Source of the DNA: an uncultured Verrucomicrobiales bacterium
Lineage (GTDB): Bacteria; Verrucomicrobiota; Verrucomicrobiia; Limisphaerales; JACDHS01
Assembly: GCA_937983475.1 (NCBI GenBank)
Contig: CALJZV010000032.1
Coordinates: 1-6,094 of the forward strand
Direction of reading: 5' to 3'
Length of the DNA: 6,094 nt
The notes under the pieces are model-generated. The model worked only from the letters and a program-made list of their open reading frames with translations, was not told the origin of the DNA and ran no database searches. This document shows positions 1 through 6,094 of this stretch, one piece after another (position 1 is the stretch's first letter; each line of letters begins with the position of its first letter). The position numbers and the translations under genes were made by a program.

Positions 1-66
1 ATCTTTGCCATAGGCCGGAAGGACAAGTAGGCACGTTGCCAAAAAGGCCAGGAAACCATTTTTCAT
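1..66 (-). CDS. N-terminus of an exported protein (signal peptide only; runs off the left edge)
   Basis: Reading leftwards from an ATG at 66-64, 22 codons stay open to the window edge and encode a textbook signal peptide. It has M-K-N at the N terminus, an uncharged hydrophobic core at residues 4-17 (FLAFLATCLLVLP) and a plausible signal peptidase I site after A18-Y19-G20, followed by K-D. Cys12 sits inside the hydrophobic core and the preceding residues (L-A-T) do not make a good lipobox, so a lipoprotein is unlikely. The mature protein is outside the window and its function cannot be named. The gene lies downstream of greA on the same strand, 77 bp after the greA stop, so co-transcription is possible. 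There is no Shine-Dalgarno sequence; the bases before the ATG read ATTCCACCTTCA. The call rests on a short stretch, but the composition is hard to explain otherwise. Confidence 0.65.
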   Translation of the reverse strand, partial: MKNGFLAFLATCLLVLPAYGKD

Positions 67-76
67 TGAAGGTGGA

Positions 77-107
77 ATAATACTTTTGTTTTCAGCACCC
101 TTCCCAA
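77..107 (-). promoter_or_regulatory. Weak candidate promoter for the leftward exported-protein gene
   Basis: On the minus strand a -10-like TATTAT (82-77, five of six matches to TATAAT) lies 11 bases before the ATG at 66. A poor -35-like TTGGGA (107-102) sits 19 bp upstream of it. If real, the transcript would start within a few bases of the start codon and have almost no leader, which would fit the missing Shine-Dalgarno sequence. The spacer is long and the -35 weak, so this is only a candidate; the gene may instead be read from the greA promoter. Confidence 0.2.
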
Positions 108-143
108 GCGGCGTGTATTGACGAACAATAAGTTCCCTTGATC

Positions 144-1976
144 TCACGCCTCCACGGGGGCGGAAACCGCCGGGGCGATGGATTCGACGCGGTAGCGCTT
201 CTTGTGGCCGTCCATGTCGTATTCGACTTCCTCGCCGACGGCCTTGTTGAGCAGCGCCTGCGCCAGGGGAGACAGGTAGCTCACCACGCCTTGCTCGGGA
301 TCGGAATCCCAGGCGCCCAGAATCGTATAGGTTTCAGCGGTGCTGGTTTGCAGGTCGGTGAGGGCGGCCTTGGTGCCGGGGCTGACGACATCGGTGCGGG
401 GATTGAGGAAATCGGTGCCGCGGGCGCGAACCAACTGGGTTTCCAGCTCGGCTTTGCGGCGCATGATAATCTTCTGCATTTCCTTGGCGGCCTTGTACTC
501 GTGGTTTTCGCGCAGGTCGCCGTAGCTGCGGGCGATGGCAATTTCCTTGGAGTTGGCGGGAATTTTCTTCTGCACCAGCTCGTTGTATTCGTTTTTGCGG
601 CGTTCCAGGCTCTCCCAGGAAACCAGAAGGTTGGCTTCCTGGCGGGTTTGCTCGCCCGAAATCATGGACTGCACGGCGGGATAGCTCTTGACGATGCGCG
701 CCAGGAGGGACCGCTTGTCCATGTCGTCAAAGCAGGGCGAAAGTTGCAGGGCGCGGGTCAAATCCTTGATGACCTCCAGGTCGGCCGAGCCGATCAACTC
801 CACCAACAGGCTCTGGTCGTCGAGAATGTAGTCGCGCAGCTTGTTGGAGCGCTTTTCGTTGAACTGGTCGCGCTCCATTGCGGTGAGCATGGCGCGGAAG
901 CCTTCCGGCACGAGAATGTCGGCGGAGGCGTCGGTGCGTTCGCGGGCCAGCCAGAGGAGCAGTTCGCTGCTGGCCTGGTGCTGGCTGATGAGGCGGGCGA
1001 GCGTCTCCTTGAGGGCGTCCATTTTGCCGCCCTGAATCAAGGCATGGGCGAATTCGCCGGCCAGCTTGGCGGAGACATTGTTGAGCGTTTGCAGCAGGGC
1101 TTCATGCCAGAGATTGGGATTGGCCTCGCGGAACGACTGCAAGGCGCGACGATGCTTGGCGGCGGGCAGTTGCTCCAACAGGGGGCCGAGCTTGGCGTCG
1201 CTCGTCCAGATGGTCTGGGTGGTGATTTCGCCCTCGGCGGCGGGAAGCTGGGAGTCGGCGCGCAGGTCGTCGCGAACAAAAATGGCCTCCAGGGCGACAG
1301 ACGGCTGGGTGCGCTGGTGGGTGCCGATCTCGCTGTTGAGCGTGGCAAACACTTCGCGCGCGGCCGCCTCTTTGTCGGTCATGTCGGAGAAGTTCTTCTG
1401 GATTTCCTGCGCCACGGTGAGGCGGTTTTTCAATCCCTTGGCGGCCCTGAAATCGGCAATGAGGCGTTCCTGTAGGGAAATTTCCTGCGTCTGGTAAACA
1501 ATGGGCTCGGACTTCTTGGTCGGGAGCAGGAAATGCCCGTTCTTTTTCAATTCCTTCTTGGCCACTTCCCACCACTTCTTCCAGTCTTCCTGAATCACGT
1601 CGGGCACCAGCGCCTGCTGAATCTGGTCGATGGTGGCGCGGCCTTCGTAGCTTTGGAGCACCAGCTTGATGAGGTCCAGGTGATTGAGCGCGGCCATCTG
1701 GCGCAGCCCTTGGAGGTCGGAAACCTTGCGGGCCAGAATGTGGTCCTTGGGAATGGGCTTGAGCGAATCCGCCGCGAAGGACAGATCCATCTGGTGGCCC
1801 GGCTTGTTGGGAAAATCAATTGTGAAGCGTGAGAACACCGTGTCCACTGTGGTGATTTTTCCAAATCCCCAGCTCCGGTGCGTGCAGTAGCCGCTTTCGG
1901 TCAGCATCACCAATGGCTCAATGTGCTTGGACTCGATCTTTCCTGTGGCGGCTAATTTTTCGAACTCTTCTCTCAT
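144..1976 (-). CDS. greA: Extended GreA/GreB-family transcript cleavage factor (610 aa)
   Basis: GreA enters the RNA polymerase secondary channel and stimulates cleavage of backtracked RNA, rescuing arrested elongation complexes. The C-terminal part, about residues 447-604, is a complete GreA unit. An N-terminal coiled-coil segment carries the tip motif GDLREN at 486-491, with the acidic residues D487 and E490 matching the catalytic tip pair of ordinary GreA, followed by EYKAAKEMQ. An FKBP-like domain then covers about 530-605. Standard GreA is about 158 residues; here some 440 residues precede it. Residues 31-77 (CTHRSWGFGKI, then IDFPNK, then SLKPI) resemble the Tudor/SH3-like C-terminal domain of PcrA/UvrD helicases. 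Residues 85-440 look largely helical, with an aromatic cluster DWKKWW at 131-136. Extended GreA proteins of this kind are known in Chlamydia and other PVC bacteria. The start is the ATG just inside the divergent gap; there is no Shine-Dalgarno sequence. The greA symbol is by domain; a second, short GreA could exist elsewhere in the genome. Confidence 0.93.
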   Translation of the reverse strand: MREEFEKLAATGKIESKHIEPLVMLTESGYCTHRSWGFGKITTVDTVFSRFTIDFPNKPGHQMDLSFAADSLKPIPKDHILARKVSDLQGLRQMAALNHLDLIKLVLQSYEGRATIDQIQQALVPDVIQEDWKKWWEVAKKELKKNGHFLLPTKKSEPIVYQTQEISLQERLIADFRAAKGLKNRLTVAQEIQKNFSDMTDKEAAAREVFATLNSEIGTHQRTQPSVALEAIFVRDDLRADSQLPAAEGEITTQTIWTSDAKLGPLLEQLPAAKHRRALQSFREANPNLWHEALLQTLNNVSAKLAGEFAHALIQGGKMDALKETLARLISQHQASSELLLWLARERTDASADILVPEGFRAMLTAMERDQFNEKRSNKLRDYILDDQSLLVELIGSADLEVIKDLTRALQLSPCFDDMDKRSLLARIVKSYPAVQSMISGEQTRQEANLLVSWESLERRKNEYNELVQKKIPANSKEIAIARSYGDLRENHEYKAAKEMQKIIMRRKAELETQLVRARGTDFLNPRTDVVSPGTKAALTDLQTSTAETYTILGAWDSDPEQGVVSYLSPLAQALLNKAVGEEVEYDMDGHKKRYRVESIAPAVSAPVEA

Positions 1977-1990
1977 AGAATAAAAGTTAA

Positions 1991-2019
1991 ATTCTCGCGT
2001 GTCCGGAGGCGAGTGTCAT
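1991..2019 (-). promoter_or_regulatory. Candidate greA promoter in the divergent gap
   Basis: On the minus strand, ATGACA (2019-2014, five of six matches to TTGACA) is followed after exactly 17 bp by GAGAAT (1996-1991, four of six matches to TATAAT). The predicted transcription start would fall near 1984, giving a leader of under ten bases before the greA ATG at 1976. The spacing is ideal but the -10 is mediocre. The sigma-factor preference of this organism is unknown, so this remains a motif match only. Confidence 0.3.
1994..2013. repeat. Short inverted repeat in the greA/rsmB divergent gap
   Basis: CTCGC at 1994-1998 is the exact reverse complement of GCGAG at 2009-2013. Between the arms, 1999-2008 contains the palindrome TCCGGA at 2002-2007, which is centred off the axis of the outer repeat. 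The element almost fills the spacer of the candidate greA promoter and lies 15 bases upstream of the rsmB start, so it could be an operator acting on both genes. Five-base arms are short enough to occur by chance in GC-rich DNA. Confidence 0.25.
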
Positions 2020-2028
2020 TATTAAAGT

Positions 2029-3342
2029 GTGATTTTTCAAAAACCAAGAGAAATTGCCGCCCGCATTCTGATGCGACGTGAGGGCGGCGGCGAGTTTGTC
2101 GAAACCCTCCTGGAACAGGAGTTGGGCCCCTCGCGCCTCTCGCCGCAGGACCGCTCGCTTTGCCAGGAACTGGCCTACGGCGCCGTGCGCTGGGAAAAGA
2201 CCCTCGACTGGCTCATCGCCCGCAAAACCTACGGCAAACCCCAGCGGCCCGGCCTTCAGGTCTTGCTCCGCCTCGGCCTCTACCAGTTGTTCTGGCTCGA
2301 CCGCGTGCCCGACCACGCCGCCGTTCATGAAACCGTCGAACTGGCCAAGAAACGCGGCTTCATCGGTCAGGCCGGATTCATCAACGCCGTCCTGCGCGGT
2401 TACGTTCGCGAAAAGGAAACCACCCGGCAACTCCTAGATCAACTCAAGCAGACCGAGCCCGCCACCGGCTTTTCTCATCCTGACTGGCTGGTCGCCCGCT
2501 GGACGGAGCGCTGGGGCGCCGATCGCGCCGCCCGCCTGCTCGACTGGAACAACACGCCGCCGCCGACATTCGCCCGGCGCAACGCCCTCAAGGCCGATGC
2601 CGCAACCCTGGTGAAACGCTGGGCCGACGAGGGCGTTCAGTTCACCCCGCGCGCCTTTGACTGGGTGGAAAATGAACTGGTCTTTCAACTCGATGCCCTG
2701 CCCGGCCCGCTCGCCGCGTTGAAAAGCTTCAAGGACGGCTTGTTCTACATTCAGGACCCCAGCACGCTGCTGGCCGTTTCCCTGCTCGACCCGCGGCCCG
2801 ACCAAACCCTGCTCGACCTCTGCGCCGCGCCCGGCGGCAAATCCACCTTCATCGCCCAGATCATCCAGAACCGCGGCACCGTCATCGCGCAGGACAGCCA
2901 GGCTGCCCGGCTTGAATTGATCCGCCAGAACACCGTCCGGCTCGGCGTCACCTGCGTGGAAACCTCGCTCGCGCCCGACACAGTGATTCCCAACCCGACG
3001 CGCCGCTTCGACCGCATCCTTGTGGACGCCCCCTGCTCCAACACCGGGGTGCTCCGGCGGCGGCTGGACCTGCGCTGGCGTCTGCGCCCCGAGGAAATTA
3101 AACGGCTGCGCGACACCCAGCTTCAGATCCTTCGGCAGGCTGCCCCGCGCCTGCAACCCGGCGGCGTGCTGGTGTACAGCACGTGCAGTTTGGAGCCGGA
3201 GGAAAACCGCTCAGTCGTGGAGGCGTTCCTTTCCGAGCATCCCGCTTTCGCGCTGGAAACCGACCGCGAACTGATTCCGTTCACCGACGGCGTGGACGGA
3301 GCCTACGTTGCGCGCCTGCGGCAAAATAAAAACGTCGACTAG
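2029..3342 (+). CDS. rsmB: 16S rRNA (cytosine-967-C5)-methyltransferase RsmB
   Basis: RsmB (Sun/Fmu) transfers a methyl group from S-adenosylmethionine to C5 of cytosine 967 (E. coli numbering) in 16S rRNA. At 437 residues it has the family's usual length. Residues 5 to about 135 form the NusB-like RNA-binding domain (QDRSLCQELAYGAVRW, then VNETVEL-type helices seen here as VHETVELAKK). The methyltransferase follows: FKDGLFYIQDPS at 234-245, SAM-binding LDLCAAPGGK at 262-271, D289 at the end of the second strand as the likely ribose contact, DAPCSNTG at 333-340 and YSTCSLEPEEN at 383-393. C386 is the expected nucleophile and C336 the cysteine that helps release product. The C terminus, DGAYVARL, is the normal closing strand, so the gene is complete. 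The start is a GTG; an in-frame TAA at 2023-2025 excludes anything further upstream, and the next ATG (codon 14) would cut into the NusB-like domain. GGAGG at 2005-2009 is 19 bases away, too far for a normal ribosome binding site. Confidence 0.95.
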   Translation: MIFQKPREIAARILMRREGGGEFVETLLEQELGPSRLSPQDRSLCQELAYGAVRWEKTLDWLIARKTYGKPQRPGLQVLLRLGLYQLFWLDRVPDHAAVHETVELAKKRGFIGQAGFINAVLRGYVREKETTRQLLDQLKQTEPATGFSHPDWLVARWTERWGADRAARLLDWNNTPPPTFARRNALKADAATLVKRWADEGVQFTPRAFDWVENELVFQLDALPGPLAALKSFKDGLFYIQDPSTLLAVSLLDPRPDQTLLDLCAAPGGKSTFIAQIIQNRGTVIAQDSQAARLELIRQNTVRLGVTCVETSLAPDTVIPNPTRRFDRILVDAPCSNTGVLRRRLDLRWRLRPEEIKRLRDTQLQILRQAAPRLQPGGVLVYSTCSLEPEENRSVVEAFLSEHPAFALETDRELIPFTDGVDGAYVARLRQNKNVD

Positions 3343-3495
3343 GACGAAGTCCGCAAGTCTTTTGAATTTAACTTTCCATTCGCCGATGGGAACTTGTGGA
3401 ACTCGCCTCTTCGATTCTGACCGCGCAAAAACCGCGATGAAGCGGGAGAAAAGCCGTTGACTTCCGGGGGCCCGATTCCCCCATCCTTTGCGGCC
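3343..3495 (+). other. 153 bp gap between rsmB and the SNF2 gene
   Basis: No convincing gene, promoter or terminator is visible here. Right after the rsmB stop, GGAC-GAA-GTCC (3342-3352) could form a four-pair hairpin, followed by CTTTTG at 3359-3364, but it is too weak and too lightly T-tailed to call a terminator. GGAACT is repeated directly at 3389-3394 and 3398-3403. GGGGG (3466-3470) and CCCCC (3478-3482) could pair across a seven-base loop just before the SNF2 ATG. A TTGACT at 3457-3462 resembles a -35 box but lacks a good -10 partner. Confidence 0.4.
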
Positions 3496-6094
3496 ATGCT
3501 TCCGTTCACCGCCCAGGAATTTTCCCGCGCCATTGAGGCCGCCTTGGACAGCGGCACACTCCAAAAGGGCCGTGTTTATTTTCGCCAGAACCGGGTCGTC
3601 AAAAGCGAGTTTTATCCGGAGGACGGCGGCTGGACCCTGTACGCCAACGTGCGCGGATCCCGCTCGCGCCCCTACGAGGTGGATGCGTCTGTATTCCTCG
3701 AAGGATCGAGGCTGCACATTGAAAACAGTTGCTCCTGCCCGATGGTGGCCGACTGCAAGCATGTTGCCGCCGCGCTGCTCGCGGTTTTGGACGAGCAGTC
3801 ATTTTTCGCGCCGTCGCAGTTGACCCTGTTGCCGACGGAGGCGGCGGTCCCCGATCCGGTTCCACCCCCGCCTCCCGCGCCGGCGCTGCCGGGCGAGTGG
3901 AGCCAGTGGCTTGAGCGTCTGGAAACCGCCGCCCGGCCGCCGGAAGCCGAGGCACCGCCGGAAAGTTCGCCTGACGCCGAGCGACTTCTCTACATTTTAA
4001 AACCCTATCCGGGGAATGTCGTCGCGCTGGAGTTCGCGGTCGCGCGGCGGCTGAAAACCGGCGATTGGGGCAAGGCCCGCGCCTATCATCTGGGCAATGT
4101 TTTGAATAATTATCCGCCCGCTCGATTCATTCTCGACGAGGACCGCCTGCTGGCGCGCAAGATCGCTCTGGCGCAGGAAAGCCAGAGCGCTTACCAGCCC
4201 AGGCTCAAGGGCAAGGACGGCGCGGAGCTGCTGCCTGAACTGCTCGCCACAGGCCGCTGCCACTGGCGCGGCACCGGCAAAAAACATCCGCCGCTCTCCC
4301 TGGGGCCGGCGCGCTCCGCCAGGCCCGCGTGGGTCATGGACGCCAAAGGGCGGCAGTCGCCCACGTTTGAATCGGCTGAGCCTCTCTCTGCCGTGCTGCT
4401 GTTGTCGCCGCCGTGGTATGTGGACGAGGCCGCCGCGACCTGCGGGCCTTTGGACACCGGCATGACCGACGCCTGCGCCGCCGCATGGTTGTCCGCGCCC
4501 GTGCTGCATCCCGAGCAGGCGGCATTGCTGGAGACCGCGCTGCCACGGATCGGGGCTGTTTCGCCGCTGCCCGCGCCACGCCCCGTGGAGGTCGAGGTCA
4601 TTAAAAACGAAAAACCCATTCCCTGCCTCCGCCTTTACAGCATGACCGCGCCCGTCAACTACGGCTATTATTACAGCACCAGGGAGAGTGTGCCCCGGCA
4701 GTTCAACCTCGCGCAGGTCGAGGTGGACTATCGCGGCGTGCGCCTTCCGCTGGAGCCGGGCCACCAACCGGTCGAGCGGTTCGAGAACGGAAAGCTCGTC
4801 CGCATTCACCGGCATTGGCATGGCGAAGCGCAATTGCACGCGACTTTGCTGAGCCTGGGCTTTGGCGAAGCCCGGACGGTCTTTTTTTTCCATAACTTCG
4901 GCAAAAACAAAGACGACCTCACTCTCTACGACGACGCGGCGTGGTTTGATTTTATCCAGAACGTGGCTCCAACGCTCCGCGAGGAGGGCTGGCGGATTGA
5001 CATGGACCCGAGCTTCCAGTTCCGCATCGCCGAGCCGCAGGAATGGTACGCTGACGCCGAAGGCTCGGGGCTGGACTGGTTCGGAGTGGAAATCGGCGTT
5101 CAGGTGGACGGAGAAAAGATCAATCTGCTCCCGCTCCTGGTGAAGCAGCTTCAAGCGCAGCCGCGCCTGCTGGACGCTGAATCGCTCGCAAATATAAGCG
5201 ACACGCAGACACTTCCCATCCGGCTCCCGGACGGACGCCTGCTCCCCTTCCCGGCCAAACGGTTGCGCGACATGCTCGGCGTGCTGCTGGAGTTGTTTGA
5301 CGCCGAGCCGCTCGACAAACGCGGACGCCTCAAACTGTCCAGGCTGCGCGCCGCCGAGTTGTCCAGCATCGCTGGCGAGGCCAACTGGCGCTGGCTGGGC
5401 GGCAAGGAATTGAAGCAGTTGAGCGACAAGCTGCGGAGCTTCAGCGGCATCAAGCCCGTCGCGCCTCCAAAACAATTAAAAGCCACCTTGCGCGACTACC
5501 AAAGGGAGGGCCTCAACTGGCTGCAATTTTTGCGCGAGTACAATTTGGGCGGCATACTTGCCGACGACATGGGCCTGGGCAAAACCGTGCAGGCGCTCGC
5601 TCATTTGCTTCACGAAAAACAGAGCGGCCGCGCCGACCGCCCGAGCCTGGTCATCGCGCCCACCAGCCTCATGACCAATTGGCGCCAGGAAACTGAGCGC
5701 TTCGCCCCCGGCCTCAAGCTGCTCGTGCTGCACGGGCTGGACCGCAGGCAGCATTTTGAAAAACTGCGCGACTATGACCTGGTGGTGACGTCGTATCCGC
5801 TGCTGCCGCGCGACGAGGCCGTTCTTCTCAAGGAACAGTTTCATTTTGTTGTCCTGGACGAGGCGCAATACATCAAGAACCCCAAGACCAAATACGCCCA
5901 AATTGTCTGCCAGTTGAAGGCGCGCCATCACCTCTGCCTCACCGGCACGCCGATGGAAAATCACCTGGGCGAACTATGGTCGCAGTTCAACTTCCTGCTG
6001 CCCGGTTTCCTCGGTGACGAAACGCGTTTCCGGAAGGTCTTTCGCAATCCCATCGAGCGCGGCGCCAGCGAGGACCGCCGCAAACTGCTCGCCC
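3496..6094 (+). CDS. SWIM zinc-finger SNF2-family ATPase/helicase (3' end outside the window)
   Basis: This is an 866-codon open segment, partial at its C terminus. SNF2/Rad54-type ATPases (RapA/HepA-like in bacteria) use ATP to translocate on double-stranded DNA and remodel bound protein. An N-terminal SWIM finger, C79-S-C81 then C87-K-H89 followed by VAAALL, is a predicted zinc-binding nucleic-acid or protein contact module. A proline-rich linker spans about 119-132. Residues 150-650 form a long family-specific region whose fold I cannot name. The first RecA lobe then shows LRDYQREGLNWL from 665, Walker A DDMGLGKT at 690-697 (K696, T697), motif Ia IAPTSLMTNW at 720-729, a DEAQ Walker B at 788-791, and motif III LTGTPMEN at 815-822. 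Motifs IV-VI and the second lobe must lie beyond 6094; family members are usually about 1,000 residues or more. Codons are uninterrupted throughout. I chose the ATG at 3496 because it fits a normal N terminus ahead of the SWIM region. A TTG at 3457, preceded by GGGAG at 3444-3448, is an alternative adding 13 residues. The cellular role is unknown. Confidence 0.92.
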   Translation, partial: MLPFTAQEFSRAIEAALDSGTLQKGRVYFRQNRVVKSEFYPEDGGWTLYANVRGSRSRPYEVDASVFLEGSRLHIENSCSCPMVADCKHVAAALLAVLDEQSFFAPSQLTLLPTEAAVPDPVPPPPPAPALPGEWSQWLERLETAARPPEAEAPPESSPDAERLLYILKPYPGNVVALEFAVARRLKTGDWGKARAYHLGNVLNNYPPARFILDEDRLLARKIALAQESQSAYQPRLKGKDGAELLPELLATGRCHWRGTGKKHPPLSLGPARSARPAWVMDAKGRQSPTFESAEPLSAVLLLSPPWYVDEAAATCGPLDTGMTDACAAAWLSAPVLHPEQAALLETALPRIGAVSPLPAPRPVEVEVIKNEKPIPCLRLYSMTAPVNYGYYYSTRESVPRQFNLAQVEVDYRGVRLPLEPGHQPVERFENGKLVRIHRHWHGEAQLHATLLSLGFGEARTVFFFHNFGKNKDDLTLYDDAAWFDFIQNVAPTLREEGWRIDMDPSFQFRIAEPQEWYADAEGSGLDWFGVEIGVQVDGEKINLLPLLVKQLQAQPRLLDAESLANISDTQTLPIRLPDGRLLPFPAKRLRDMLGVLLELFDAEPLDKRGRLKLSRLRAAELSSIAGEANWRWLGGKELKQLSDKLRSFSGIKPVAPPKQLKATLRDYQREGLNWLQFLREYNLGGILADDMGLGKTVQALAHLLHEKQSGRADRPSLVIAPTSLMTNWRQETERFAPGLKLLVLHGLDRRQHFEKLRDYDLVVTSYPLLPRDEAVLLKEQFHFVVLDEAQYIKNPKTKYAQIVCQLKARHHLCLTGTPMENHLGELWSQFNFLLPGFLGDETRFRKVFRNPIERGASEDRRKLLA

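Noticed and set aside
1..66. Lipoprotein signal with Cys12 as the modified cysteine
   Set aside because: Cys12 lies in the middle of the hydrophobic core and is preceded by L-A-T, which does not fit the usual lipobox; the A-Y-G site further on is better.
121..135. Terminator hairpin between greA and the leftward exported-protein gene
   Set aside because: GAAC (123-126) and GTTC (132-135) give only four pairs around a five-base loop, with no T-tract on the minus strand.
138..1475. Long open frame (445 codons) on the plus strand across greA
   Set aside because: It lies wholly antisense to the well-supported greA frame. Its translation is a Gly/Ala/Leu/Val-rich composition typical of GC-rich codon shadows and shows no family motif.
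2434..3156. Open frame (240 codons) on the minus strand inside rsmB
   Set aside because: It overlaps the SAM-binding core of rsmB in antisense and has no motif of its own, so I treat it as a shadow.
3342..3364. Intrinsic terminator after rsmB
   Set aside because: The GGAC/GTCC stem has only four pairs and a three-base loop, and the T-rich stretch after it is short and interrupted.
3599..3955. Minus-strand open frame opposite the SWIM region
   Set aside because: It is an Arg/Pro/Ala-rich translation with no motif, antisense to the SWIM finger codons.
3997..5475. Long open frame (492 codons) on the minus strand across the SNF2 gene
   Set aside because: It is antisense to a frame carrying SNF2 family-specific sequence, is rich in Arg, Gln and Ala, and has no recognisable domain. 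The high GC content removes stops from the complementary frame.
5500..6094. The SNF2 gene as a broken or truncated gene
   Set aside because: The frame is open up to the last base and all motifs of the first RecA lobe are intact, so the missing second lobe is explained by the window edge.
3496..6094. The SNF2 protein as part of an antiphage defence island
   Set aside because: SNF2 ATPases occur in some defence systems, but no nuclease, methyltransferase of the restriction type, phospholipase or other defence gene is visible, and the neighbours are housekeeping genes.

Overview
The window looks like housekeeping chromosome from a GC-rich bacterium, most likely of the Verrucomicrobiota or a related PVC lineage. 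That guess rests mainly on one gene: a GreA-type transcript cleavage factor carrying a very long N-terminal extension, an architecture known from Chlamydia and other PVC bacteria. It is supported by the lack of Shine-Dalgarno sequences at the gene starts. No ribosomal RNA or other hard taxonomic marker is present. I see no insertion sequence, CRISPR array, tRNA, phage gene or integration scar.

Layout from left to right. At 1-66, on the minus strand, are the first 22 codons of an exported protein, essentially only its signal peptide; the rest lies beyond the left edge. A 77 bp gap follows. At 144-1976, also minus, is the 610-residue extended GreA protein. A 52 bp gap at 1977-2028 separates it from a divergent plus-strand gene, rsmB (2029-3342), which encodes a 437-residue 16S rRNA cytosine-5 methyltransferase. 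After a 153 bp gap, a large plus-strand gene starts at 3496 and runs off the right edge. It encodes a SWIM zinc-finger SNF2-family ATPase, present through helicase motif III and lacking its second RecA lobe only because the window ends.

The three well-covered genes concern information processing: rescue of arrested RNA polymerase (GreA), ribosomal RNA modification (RsmB), and ATP-driven remodelling of a nucleic-acid or polymerase complex (SNF2 protein). The greA/rsmB pair shares one short divergent intergenic region with a small inverted repeat lying between promoter-like hexamers. rsmB and the SNF2 gene are codirectional and could be co-transcribed, since no convincing terminator separates them.

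I found no clear evidence of an undescribed system. The points most worth a second look are the PcrA/UvrD-like Tudor module that I read at the N terminus of the extended GreA, the absence of Shine-Dalgarno sequences at all four starts, and the ambiguous start of the SNF2 gene. The long open frames antisense to greA, rsmB and the SNF2 gene are codon-bias shadows.
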